30,439 nucleotides of DNA. Origin: a virus. The stretch is taken from positions 1 to 30,439 of the IMG/VR virus record IMGVR_UViG_3300012920_000161; one strand, written 5' to 3'. This document shows positions 17,438 through 23,576 of the stretch, one piece after another. The notes under the pieces were generated by a model that searched no databases, was not told where the DNA came from, and saw only the letters and a program-made list of their open reading frames with translations. A program made the position numbers and the translations under genes. The stretch's first letter is position 1, and each line of letters starts with the position of its first letter.

Positions 17438-18404
17438 TAAACCACCTTTCTATTGAGTCTTGAAAATCATTAGGATTTTTAATTATATTATTATTACTAT
17501 ATACGTTGTCACTTACCATTTTACAAGCTTCATCAAACGTATTATACAAATATTTTTTAGGATAAAACTCAGGATATACTAATCTGTTAGGAAGAACAGG
17601 AACACAACCCAGATAAACAGCTTCGGCTACACTAAATCCAAAATTTTCTTGAAGAGCAAAACTAACAACTACTTTAGACTTAGCTAATAATTCATAATAT
17701 TCTTGTTTAGAAAAATTATGTTCCAGTGTGTTTATAAATTGAATATTATTATCTCCAAGAGTATCTCTCATTTGTGTAAATAACCAAGGTTGTTTTTCAT
17801 CTACATTTCTAGCAGAGAATATAACAATATTTTCTTTTTTAGTTTTTTTAATTTTATCTAATTCAAGAGTATCTAATGGAAATCCCGTAGGTACTAACTT
17901 ATCAGGATTAATTAATCTTTTCTTAATTATATCCTGTTTAATAAAATTACTACCACAATAAATTTTATCAGCAATATCAAACAAAGTATCCTCAAAATTC
18001 TTAGCCCATCTTTCCATATCCCTTACAAAATCAGTATCAGTAAAACTACCAGCATGTATTAGTCCTCTTAGTTTCACATCTTTTTTTGTAAAGTAATTCA
18101 TGTAAGCTATACTTTCTGGTAATCCAGGATGCCATAAATCAGAACTCCAGATAATGTCGCCTGAAACTATTACATCATCACGATATAATCTGGCTACTTC
18201 TTCTAACTGAGCAGCTTTAAATCGTATTGTAAATTCAGCATCAAGAAAACTACCTGCTTTCATACTTGTAGGAGCAGGAATATTAGGGTATATTTTTATG
18301 CATTGTAAATCTGATTTTTCAAGATAATTTGTTATATCTCTGTCCATATGAGTTGTATATCTTGAATCAATGTGTTCAAGTGGTAAGTAAATTATTTTAC
18401 CCAT
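17430..18404 (-). CDS. GT-B glycosyltransferase (GT4-like)
   Basis: A protein of about 324 aa from the chosen start. The C-terminal half has the family hallmark: NIVIFSARNVDEKQPWLF (start of the donor-binding Rossmann domain), then KVVVSFALQENFGFSVAEA and VYLGCVPVLPN, giving the E-x7-E pattern of GT4-type retaining transferases. The N-terminal acceptor domain has SDLWHPGLPES and RGLIHAGSFTD. I prefer ATG at 18404, giving MGKIIYLPLEH: it has GGAG 9 bases upstream and overlaps the previous stop by 8 bases, matching the coupling style of this operon. The frame is open to an earlier ATG at 18434. It may glycosylate the deazaguanine base placed by DpdA, or a surface or host target; the operon favours the first, by inference. 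Confidence 0.8.
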   Translation of the reverse strand: MGKIIYLPLEHIDSRYTTHMDRDITNYLEKSDLQCIKIYPNIPAPTSMKAGSFLDAEFTIRFKAAQLEEVARLYRDDVIVSGDIIWSSDLWHPGLPESIAYMNYFTKKDVKLRGLIHAGSFTDTDFVRDMERWAKNFEDTLFDIADKIYCGSNFIKQDIIKKRLINPDKLVPTGFPLDTLELDKIKKTKKENIVIFSARNVDEKQPWLFTQMRDTLGDNNIQFINTLEHNFSKQEYYELLAKSKVVVSFALQENFGFSVAEAVYLGCVPVLPNRLVYPEFYPKKYLYNTFDEACKMVSDNVYSNNNIIKNPNDFQDSIERWFND

Positions 18405-18756
18405 ATATTTCAGCTCCATTCTCATTGTCTTCAAATACAGAACAATAAACTAAATCAAATTCTTCTAATAATTCTTTAGCTAGCATCTCACAAGACCTTG
18501 CTTTAAAATTACACAAATCATATTGTTTATCGTAATATTTTTCTTCTAAATACTTTTTAATTTTTCTTTTAAATACTATGAACTCAACATCTCGGTCATC
18601 ATGAAAAACTTCTTTCTTGACTTCAATATGAAACATATGTCTATGAGGTGATTCAAGATAAACCATTGTGGGTTCGTATTTACTAGCCTCAGACCACCAA
18701 TGTAGTCCTTCAACTTGTAATCTACATATTATATTAGTACGCGGGAGATGTGTCAT
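18397..18756 (-). CDS. QueD/PTPS-like T-fold protein (second T-fold gene)
   Basis: A 119-aa protein resembling a compact 6-pyruvoyl-tetrahydropterin/6-carboxy-tetrahydropterin synthase fold. Visible features are ESPHRHMFHIEV (~35-46, a His-x-His like the zinc pair of QueD), DDRDVEFIVFKRKI (~53-66, where QueD has the DF-x-x-LK strand-helix), a SCEMLAKELLEEF helix (~88-100) and a final strand, YCSVFEDNENGAE. It lacks a Cys-x3-His-Gly-His motif, so normal QueD catalysis is uncertain. It starts inside the end of the phosphoribosyltransferase gene (23-base overlap). I associate this short T-fold family with phages but know no function. A modified pterin or deazaguanine step, or partnership with the bona fide QueD upstream, is inferred. 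Confidence 0.65.
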   Translation of the reverse strand: MTHLPRTNIICRLQVEGLHWWSEASKYEPTMVYLESPHRHMFHIEVKKEVFHDDRDVEFIVFKRKIKKYLEEKYYDKQYDLCNFKARSCEMLAKELLEEFDLVYCSVFEDNENGAEIYG

Positions 18757-19150
18757 TTAAATAATCCTGTCTTTCTTCTGAATCTTTAGTTTCCCAAGGA
18801 TAAACAATCCATTTGTCTTCCTTGTCAATAACTGAAAATTCTGGTTTAACAATACTCTGTTCATGTTCGTGAATAGTGACTATATAACCTTTTTTAAAAT
18901 TATTCTCATAAAACTCTAAAGTTTTACCTGTATCAGCTATATCATCAACAATCACAAAGTCATCAAATTCACAATCAAAAGGGTTTTCTATAAATGGTAA
19001 ATCTAATTTGTGGCTTAACAAAACAGCTAATATTGTACCTCCTCTAGGTATACCAAATACACCTTTAAAATCTTTACCTGTATCTTTTAAGTGAAATGCT
19101 ATTTCAGTAACAGCTTCTTCTATTAGTTCCCAATTTACAAATTCTTTCAT
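18734..19150 (-). CDS. Phosphoribosyltransferase (type I, Gpt-like)
   Basis: A 138-aa type I PRTase. The PRPP-binding loop is [14 protein letters not shown] (residues ~65-78), and an upstream GIPRGG loop (~34-39) binds pyrophosphate. A C-terminal WIVYPWE segment recalls xanthine/guanine PRTases (Gpt), though the protein is slightly shorter. Such enzymes join a free base to PRPP to form a nucleotide. It begins in an ATGA overlap with folE and sits between deazaguanine genes, so it may salvage purine for GTP supply or act on a 7-deazaguanine base. The base specificity cannot be read from the sequence. Confidence 0.8.
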   Translation of the reverse strand: MKEFVNWELIEEAVTEIAFHLKDTGKDFKGVFGIPRGGTILAVLLSHKLDLPFIENPFDCEFDDFVIVDDIADTGKTLEFYENNFKKGYIVTIHEHEQSIVKPEFSVIDKEDKWIVYPWETKDSEERQDYLNDTSPAY

Positions 19151-19779
19151 TTTAAATCCCTTATAAAGTTATAAAATTCTTCTCGTGAATGACTCTTCCA
19201 ATTCATAAACTCACCACTTAGTTTTGAAGTTTTCATAGTAGCATCATGTTTGATACCTCTTACACAAGCACACATATGATTAGCTTCTATTGAAACAGCA
19301 ACACCAATGTTTTCTTCACATACATCATGAACATGGTCATGTACCTGCATTGTTAAGTTCTCTTGTACTTGAGGTCGTCTAGCATAAAAATCAACAATAC
19401 GATTTAGTTTACTTAGTCCAATAACTTTACCTTCAGGAGTAGGAAGATAAGCAACATGAGCATGTCCTATAAAAGGTAGATGATGATGTGAACAAAATGA
19501 ATGTAGCTTGATGTTGCCTTGGAATACTATACCATCATACCCATCAACATTATCAAAAGCTGTAATCTTAGGTGATTCGTTATACACACCTGAAGCTAAG
19601 TCGTTTACGAAAGCTTTAGCTACTCTGATAGGAGTCTCTGAAGAATTAGGGTCTTGACTCCAATCAAAACCTAAAGCTGTCATATAACGACCATAATGTT
19701 CAGCTGCTTCTTCAATCATTTTTAATTTTTCTTGTTCGGTTAACGGATGATTTCCGTTAGCATGTTTCAATTTATTCAT
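19147..19779 (-). CDS. folE: GTP cyclohydrolase I
   Basis: A 210-aa protein from the chosen start with complete FolE signatures: [20 protein letters not shown] (zinc Cys96 and His99), the helix [14 protein letters not shown], and [12 protein letters not shown] (third zinc Cys170). The enzyme converts GTP to 7,8-dihydroneopterin triphosphate, the first step toward folate and 7-deazaguanines. I chose ATG at 19779 (MNKLKH): GGAG precedes it by 5 bases and it overlaps the previous stop by 8 bases; the frame extends to 19803. With queD and queE upstream and dpdA downstream, it should feed deazaguanine synthesis, though general folate boosting is also possible. Confidence 0.95.
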   Translation of the reverse strand: MNKLKHANGNHPLTEQEKLKMIEEAAEHYGRYMTALGFDWSQDPNSSETPIRVAKAFVNDLASGVYNESPKITAFDNVDGYDGIVFQGNIKLHSFCSHHHLPFIGHAHVAYLPTPEGKVIGLSKLNRIVDFYARRPQVQENLTMQVHDHVHDVCEENIGVAVSIEANHMCACVRGIKHDATMKTSKLSGEFMNWKSHSREEFYNFIRDLK

Positions 19780-20005
19780 CTTTACTCCATTGTTTATATC
19801 CAAAAATATTCATACCAATTACAAATAAACTTATTGCTATCTGAGGAGGAGCATCAATCAAATAAGCATAGATTAAGAAAGCAACATTTCCCAATCCCCA
19901 GATAATAAAGCAAGTTTTTATTTTTTTAGCGTTGAAATAGTAACCTGCTACAATAGCAGCAGTTCCTATCCAACCTATCCAATCATACCCCACGTTCATC
20001 TCCAT
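19772..20005 (-). CDS. Small PnuC-like membrane protein
   Basis: A 77-aa hydrophobic protein with three membrane segments ([36 protein letters not shown], and [18 protein letters not shown]). The spacing and the final GYKQW resemble a half-length piece of PnuC (nicotinamide riboside transporter) or a SWEET-like unit, so it may work as an oligomer. It overlaps queE at its start (23 bases) and folE at its end. A second in-frame ATG lies at 19999. It could import a precursor such as a ribonucleoside or NAD precursor. Substrate and even transport activity are inferred from topology only. Confidence 0.7.
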   Translation of the reverse strand: MEMNVGYDWIGWIGTAAIVAGYYFNAKKIKTCFIIWGLGNVAFLIYAYLIDAPPQIAISLFVIGMNIFGYKQWSKDE

Positions 20006-20732
20006 AAGCTATAATATGTAATCTGTCTGTAAAATTATAACCTTCCTTAACACATATATCTAACAACCATTGTCTTCTTTCATTCAGTTGTTTTATATTT
20101 ACACCCTCAGGCATTAAATACACCATGTTGTTAGGAACGTCTAATATTTTTTGTAACTCTTTTACTTCTTGTAAATCTTCTTCATTAGAAATTACAGGTT
20201 TCATTTGATAATCAGGATGATGCTCTATGAGTTGTTTCATAGCATCATAATTACAACGCCACTTTTCATGTTTTTTTCTATCACCCTCAGTAACTATTTT
20301 ACCAGTATAAGGCATTTTAGTTCCTGGTCTAGGAGTACTATTAGATAGTTTAGGTGAAAGTGAAATCAAATGACCAGTAGTAGGAACAAACTCACTACCC
20401 TCAGTTTCTATAGTAATGTAATGGTCATATATAAAACCAGCTATGTGACATAATTGTTTTAACATTTTAGCATGTAACGTGGGACCTCCACCTGTAATCA
20501 TAGTATGTCTTATATGAAGATTTTTTTGATAAAAGCGATGTATGTCTTCGTAAGTATATTTACCTTTTTCAGGACCCCAAGAACTATAAGGTGTATCACA
20601 AAAAGAATTAGCGAACTGACATCTTAATCTGCAACCACTTACTCTAATTAGAATGTGAGGTACACCTAATAATTTACCTTCACCTTGTACACAAGTGTAC
20701 AATTCATTTATAGGAAGAACTTTATCTGACAT
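19983..20732 (-). CDS. queE: 7-carboxy-7-deazaguanine synthase (radical SAM)
   Basis: A 249-aa QueE-like radical SAM protein. ELYTCVQGEGKLLGVPHILI opens like QueE. The [4Fe-4S] motif follows at about residues 34-45 (CRLRCQFANSFC) and leads into DTPYSSW, the QueE hallmark. Spacing is C-x3-C-x6-C, not the common C-x3-C-x2-C. HTMITGGGPTLH corresponds to the SAM-binding GGE region (here GGG), and ITIETEGSEF and LISLSPKLSNST match later family blocks. The enzyme rearranges 6-carboxy-tetrahydropterin to CDG. The gene overlaps queD by 11 bases, placing consecutive pathway steps next to each other. Confidence 0.9.
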   Translation of the reverse strand: MSDKVLPINELYTCVQGEGKLLGVPHILIRVSGCRLRCQFANSFCDTPYSSWGPEKGKYTYEDIHRFYQKNLHIRHTMITGGGPTLHAKMLKQLCHIAGFIYDHYITIETEGSEFVPTTGHLISLSPKLSNSTPRPGTKMPYTGKIVTEGDRKKHEKWRCNYDAMKQLIEHHPDYQMKPVISNEEDLQEVKELQKILDVPNNMVYLMPEGVNIKQLNERRQWLLDICVKEGYNFTDRLHIIAYGDERGV

Positions 20733-21165
20733 ATTCAGCGTGATTGTTTTCGTGTTCCCAAACTTCTACTCGTGTAATCTCAACACGATTATTTGTTTTC
20801 TGTTTTACCATTGGATTTAATTTGTCATATAGATAACGACAGGACTCTTCAATACCTGGATAATAACCATCATCAAGTACATTAAGATATATACCACCTT
20901 TACTTTCTAGTTCTTGTAAATCAGATAGTAAAGGGTCATCAGCTGCAATCAAGACTCTATGGTCCCACTCTGATTCAATCCACTTCTTAACATCTTTTAA
21001 ATCACCAAAGTCCATAACCCAACCTCTTTCGTCAAGTTCTGAAGCTTCAAATGTTAAACGGATATATCTTCCATAACCATGTACGTAGCTACAATGTCCT
21101 TCGTCCTTCCATTGACGGTGACCTGTAGTAATAGGACCAAATCTCTTAGTAGATTTGAACTTCAT
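20722..21165 (-). CDS. queD: 6-carboxy-tetrahydropterin synthase
   Basis: A 147-aa QueD/PTPS-family protein that makes 6-carboxy-5,6,7,8-tetrahydropterin from the FolE product. Visible: His16 in TTGHRQW (first zinc ligand), GHCSYVHGYG at 23-32 with catalytic Cys25 and zinc His29, GWVMDFGDLK at 48-57, WDHRVL at 67-72, and VEVWEHENNHAEY at the end carrying the conserved Glu. Where the family has Cys-x3-His-Gly-His, the last His is Tyr31, so one usual zinc ligand is changed. It is the first gene after a strong promoter (TATATT about 27 bases upstream) with AGAGG before ATG, and overlaps queE by 11 bases. Confidence 0.9.
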   Translation of the reverse strand: MKFKSTKRFGPITTGHRQWKDEGHCSYVHGYGRYIRLTFEASELDERGWVMDFGDLKDVKKWIESEWDHRVLIAADDPLLSDLQELESKGGIYLNVLDDGYYPGIEESCRYLYDKLNPMVKQKTNNRVEITRVEVWEHENNHAEYVR

Positions 21166-21191
21166 AATAACCTCTTATTTATATCGTATAT

Positions 21192-21220
21192 AATATACGA
21201 AATTATTTGTTAATTGTCAA
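21192..21220 (-). promoter_or_regulatory. Sigma-70-type promoter of the deazaguanine/sigma operon
   Basis: On the minus strand TTGACA (21215-21220) and TATATT (21192-21197) are 17 bases apart, preceded by an A-rich stretch (AAAGAAAAATAATAC) like an UP element. The preceding base context ACTTGACA and the TTTCG before the -10 are shared with three other promoters in the window. Expected start is about 20 bases before the queD ATG. A TATAAATAAG string (around 21173-21182) between the -10 and the gene also resembles a T4 late -10 box, so dual control is possible. Confidence 0.85.
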
Positions 21221-21233
21221 GTATTATTTTTCT

Positions 21234-21773
21234 TTAATTGTTAATATCTATATCGATATTTTCTGAAACTACTAAATCAGTTTTAATAATTTCAGCTTTA
21301 GGAAACATATAAGGCTTTGTTCCAGGTGATTCCAAAATATCGATACGATTAACCCAACGAGGATTCATTGTATCTCTAACTTGGTAAACTCCATCTTTAC
21401 CATCTGTACCTTTCAAGAGAATAAAGTCACCGTAATCTAACCAACCTCCCCATCGTTTCAAAAGATTTCTACTTACCGCTATAAATTTGTAATTGGACGC
21501 CTCTTGGGTCCTAATGCGCGTTCCATCTGCGAGAATGTCCGGTGTAGAATCAGTTTGATACGAAACTGGATGGTACATAGTAACGGTTACTGGTACTCCT
21601 TCCATCTCATATTTTTCTAACTCTGTTGTCAATCTTGAAATTTTATCTTTCAAAGATTGAATAACAATATTTTTATCATTTATAAACTTTGTTGATATTA
21701 TACCATTAGCATAAGTCATCAAAGCAATAGTCAGTACTGACATAGATATATATTTGTTCATGTGTTTGTTCAT
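21234..21773 (-). CDS. Membrane-anchored 3D-domain (RlpA/MltA-like) protein
   Basis: A 179-aa protein. Residues ~8-30 are a hydrophobic segment (SMSVLTIALMTYANGIIST), acting as signal anchor; residues ~30-55 are a coiled coil (VIQSLKDKISRLTTELEKYE). From ~58 a 3D domain follows: VTVTMYHPVSYQTDSTPDIL, FIAVSRNLLKRWGGWLDYGD, and VRDTMNPRWVNRIDILE with the final Asp cluster of that double-psi barrel. 3D domains are found in peptidoglycan-cleaving or -binding proteins (MltA, YuiC). A periplasmic role in lysis or cell-wall handling is likely. ATG at 21773 abuts AAAGG with no gap, so the in-frame ATG at 21761 is an alternative start. It follows the tmRNA directly. Confidence 0.8.
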   Translation of the reverse strand: MNKHMNKYISMSVLTIALMTYANGIISTKFINDKNIVIQSLKDKISRLTTELEKYEMEGVPVTVTMYHPVSYQTDSTPDILADGTRIRTQEASNYKFIAVSRNLLKRWGGWLDYGDFILLKGTDGKDGVYQVRDTMNPRWVNRIDILESPGTKPYMFPKAEIIKTDLVVSENIDIDINN

Positions 21774-21825
21774 CCTTTTGTATAAATATTAGTTAAGTCA
21801 CCAAAACAATCATTTTTTATTCTAG

Positions 21826-22224
21826 TGGAGCTGGGGGGAGTCGAACCCCCGTCCTAATATCTCCAATAAAAAAGTCATTCACAACTTAGTTAGGTTCCAA
21901 ATTCAGTAGTCACCTACAACCCACCATGGTCAGTTTACAGATTGACAACTGAGAACTTTTACTCTGTTCCAAGAGTTGGTGTCTAACTTATTTTATGACC
22001 GAGTGTTAGACAACTCAGTAACTTAGGCCGCGTAGGCGTAAGATGGTTGGGAATCAGAAACGAAATTATCAAATCCCATTTCAGAATTAGCTAAATGCCA
22101 ATCTATTTCCAACCCTTGTAGCGATTGTTCGCCATTTTAGGTTATGAGTCTTTTTTAGACGAGTCTTACTCAAACTCCGTTGCACTCTTTTATCAAACGA
22201 TACCAGTCGAAACCAGTCAGCCCC
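21826..22224 (-). ncRNA. ssrA: Transfer-messenger RNA (tmRNA), one-piece
   Basis: The ends form a tRNA-Ala-like domain: 5' GGGGCTGA pairs with 3' CAGCTCC plus discriminator A, including the G3-U70 alanine pair, and a T-arm GGGGGTTCGACTCCCCC. The conserved TTCGAC of the D-region follows the 5' stem. PK1 can be drawn: GAGT (22174-22177) with ACTC (22161-22164) and TGAGT (22168-22172) with ACTCA (22145-22149). Exactly 11 bases later comes the probable resume codon GGC (22131-22133), the same spacing as in E. coli tmRNA. CCA is not encoded (CTA follows the discriminator). Mature length is about 399 nt. With SmpB, presumably from the host, it would rescue stalled ribosomes. No promoter of its own is evident. 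Confidence 0.95.
22023..22133 (-). other. tmRNA tag-peptide reading frame, 36 codons
   Basis: From the GGC placed 11 bases after PK1, an uninterrupted frame of 36 codons runs to TAA. It begins Gly-Glu-Gln-Ser-Leu and ends PSYAYAA, matching the usual hydrophobic ...YALAA-type protease signal; a Gly-Glu start recalls Bacteroidota tags. Most tags I know are 8-20 residues, so this is very long. An inverted repeat (GGTTGG/CCAACC, about 60 bases apart) lies inside the frame. A competing frame shifted by one base (GCG start) gives a 9-residue tag beginning ANN and ending at TAG without Ala-Ala; a shorter in-frame start at GCT (22 residues) is also conceivable. Confidence 0.7.
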
Positions 22225-22357
22225 AATCTTCTTCACTTTGATATTCATCAAAATCATCTATTAATATTCTCATAGCTTCAATACATTCGTCTACTAATTC
22301 CCAATCTTCTGTTTCCTTCGCTTCGTCTAGCTTATGAAGTATCTCTTCTAAATCCAT
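22217..22357 (-). CDS. 46-aa acidic protein overlapping the tmRNA 5' end
   Basis: A short frame, strongly acidic and helical (MDLEEILHKLDEAKETEDWE, ending YQSEEDWG). TAGGAGA is well placed upstream of ATG, and the gene overlaps the stop of the preceding small membrane gene by 10 bases, in keeping with coupled phage genes. Its last codons, TGG GGC TGA, are the first bases of the tmRNA (GGGGCTGA), so tmRNA 5' processing would cut the 3' end of this message. No homologue is recognised. Codon-by-codon openness plus the ribosome-binding site make it likely real. Confidence 0.65.
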   Translation of the reverse strand: MDLEEILHKLDEAKETEDWELVDECIEAMRILIDDFDEYQSEEDWG

Positions 22358-22494
22358 CTTAATTTATCTCCTATTATTTTTTTAAAATGCATAAGCGTAA
22401 ATACTGAAAATAAACCCAATGACATCAATAATGTTAGTAATGAAATAAAAACTAATACTGACATTTGTTGTATTATATAAAACATTGTTTTCAT
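22348..22494 (-). CDS. 48-aa single-pass membrane protein
   Basis: Starts MKTMFYIIQQMSVLVF and contains one long hydrophobic stretch (VLVFISLLTLLMSLGLFSVF), ending in a short basic tail (HFKKIIGDKLRW). It lies between the deformylase stop (11 bases upstream) and the acidic 46-aa gene, which it overlaps. No clear ribosome-binding site is visible, so expression may depend on coupling. Its function is unknown; small membrane peptides of this kind are common in phage early regions. Confidence 0.5.
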   Translation of the reverse strand: MKTMFYIIQQMSVLVFISLLTLLMSLGLFSVFTLMHFKKIIGDKLRWI

Positions 22495-22505
22495 ATATTT
22501 AATTA

Positions 22506-23093
22506 TCATTGACAGCATTTTTTATACTTTTTTCCTGAACCGCAGTGACATGGGTCATTTCTACCTATCTTATTTTCATTTTTTATAGTATTAACAGCTC
22601 TTCTATCCATTATAGTTTTACCATTTAAATGGTCTATCTCATGCTGAACACAAACAGTTTCAAGCTTTCTAAGTTCGTATTCTTTTGTTTTTTGAGTTTG
22701 CTGTTCCCATGTACCCGTACCTTCAGAAGAATTTTTTGCTGCACTGAAGTATAGCTTACTATCTTCTTGTTCTGTAGCAACTACGATATCACCATATCTT
22801 TTTGTATGTACACCTTTACCTTCAAAAGATAAACAACCTTCATAATAAGGTATTTCATTTGAACATTCAACTATTTCAGGATTAATTAATACTATTGGTT
22901 CTCTAACGTTTACTACAGCAACCTGAGCATCAATACCAACTTGATTAGCTGCTAATCCAATACCATCTTGACGTTTATTAAGTATTTGAAACAACTCTGT
23001 AGCTATTTTCATACCTTCGTCTACAGAGACTTTTTTTAGTAGTCTATTAATTAAAGGATTGTTTTCTTTTAAACAATTAATTACTTGTCTCAT
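22506..23093 (-). CDS. def: Peptide deformylase with C-terminal SEC-C zinc motif
   Basis: A protein of about 195 aa with all three deformylase motifs: GIGLAANQVG (motif 1), EGCLS (motif 2, metal Cys) and QHEIDHL (motif 3, metal His residues and catalytic Glu). It removes the formyl group from nascent N-termini. The last ~20 residues, GRNDPCHCGSGKKYKKCC, are an SEC-C zinc motif as found at the end of SecA. I chose ATG at 23093 because it forms an ATGA overlap with the upstream stop; an in-frame ATG five codons earlier is possible. The insert before motif 3 (SSEGTGTWEQQTQKTKEYEL) is longer than I expect. Phage deformylases are well known; the SEC-C fusion is less usual. Confidence 0.92.
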   Translation of the reverse strand: MRQVINCLKENNPLINRLLKKVSVDEGMKIATELFQILNKRQDGIGLAANQVGIDAQVAVVNVREPIVLINPEIVECSNEIPYYEGCLSFEGKGVHTKRYGDIVVATEQEDSKLYFSAAKNSSEGTGTWEQQTQKTKEYELRKLETVCVQHEIDHLNGKTIMDRRAVNTIKNENKIGRNDPCHCGSGKKYKKCCQ

Positions 23094-23308
23094 CGTGTAC
23101 GAGTCCATGGGTTAATATTATTATTAATACGTCTACGAACTATTCTATGTCTCCAGTAACCTAATCCCCAAGACACTAACAATAAAACAGCTATTAACAT
23201 TTTTAAAATATCAGCATCTCTAACTGACATATAACCGAATATCGTCGCAGTTAATAATTGTATATAGAACTGAGCTAAATTTAATTTTTTTAATTTATTT
23301 TTTTGCAT
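23090..23308 (-). CDS. Small two-pass membrane protein
   Basis: A 72-aa protein with a basic start (MQKNKLKKLN), two hydrophobic segments (FYIQLLTATIFGYMSV and ILKMLIAVLLLVSWGLGYW) and a strongly basic C-terminus (RHRIVRRRINNN). The basic ends suggest both termini are cytoplasmic. It overlaps the previous gene by 14 bases and the deformylase by 4. No family is recognised. A holin would fit size and topology, but the gene is in an early-type region away from lysis genes, so no function is assigned. Confidence 0.65.
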   Translation of the reverse strand: MQKNKLKKLNLAQFYIQLLTATIFGYMSVRDADILKMLIAVLLLVSWGLGYWRHRIVRRRINNNINPWTRTR

Positions 23309-23576
23309 TTACTAAAGTAATTTTATATTCAATCAAAGCTTTACATTCTTTACACCAGATTGGTGTAATACTTTTATGATTTGAATAAGATGTTAAATGG
23401 TCTTCCATGTGTTCTCTAACTAGTAACATATCATTGGCTTTATATTCGTATAGTAGCTCTTGAGTTTCACTATCCTGACCACAAGTTAGACAAACTCCTT
23501 TTTTAGCTGTTTTACTTTTGCTCTTTAAAGTAAAATAACCATCTTTACTTTTTCTTAAATTATCTTTAAATCCCAT
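23295..23576 (-). CDS. Small zinc-ribbon-like protein
   Basis: A 93-aa basic protein with two Cys pairs, VCLTCGQDSE and IWCKECKALIEY, about 50 residues apart, and an intervening His-rich stretch (REHMEDHLTSYSNH). That is a probable structural zinc site. The frame is open further upstream, but ATG at 23576 (MGFKDN) is preferred: it overlaps the previous stop as TAATG and has AAAGG about 10 bases upstream. No family was recognised. A nucleic-acid-binding or protein-adaptor role is possible given the charge and zinc site. Confidence 0.65.
   Translation of the reverse strand: MGFKDNLRKSKDGYFTLKSKSKTAKKGVCLTCGQDSETQELLYEYKANDMLLVREHMEDHLTSYSNHKSITPIWCKECKALIEYKITLVNAKK

Noticed and set aside
21826-22224. 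A tRNA gene or an attachment-site remnant of tmRNA
   Set aside because: The T-arm end alone could be an att fragment, but the matching 5' half, the TTCGAC D-region, PK1 and the tag frame are all present, so it is a full tmRNA gene. No integrase is nearby.
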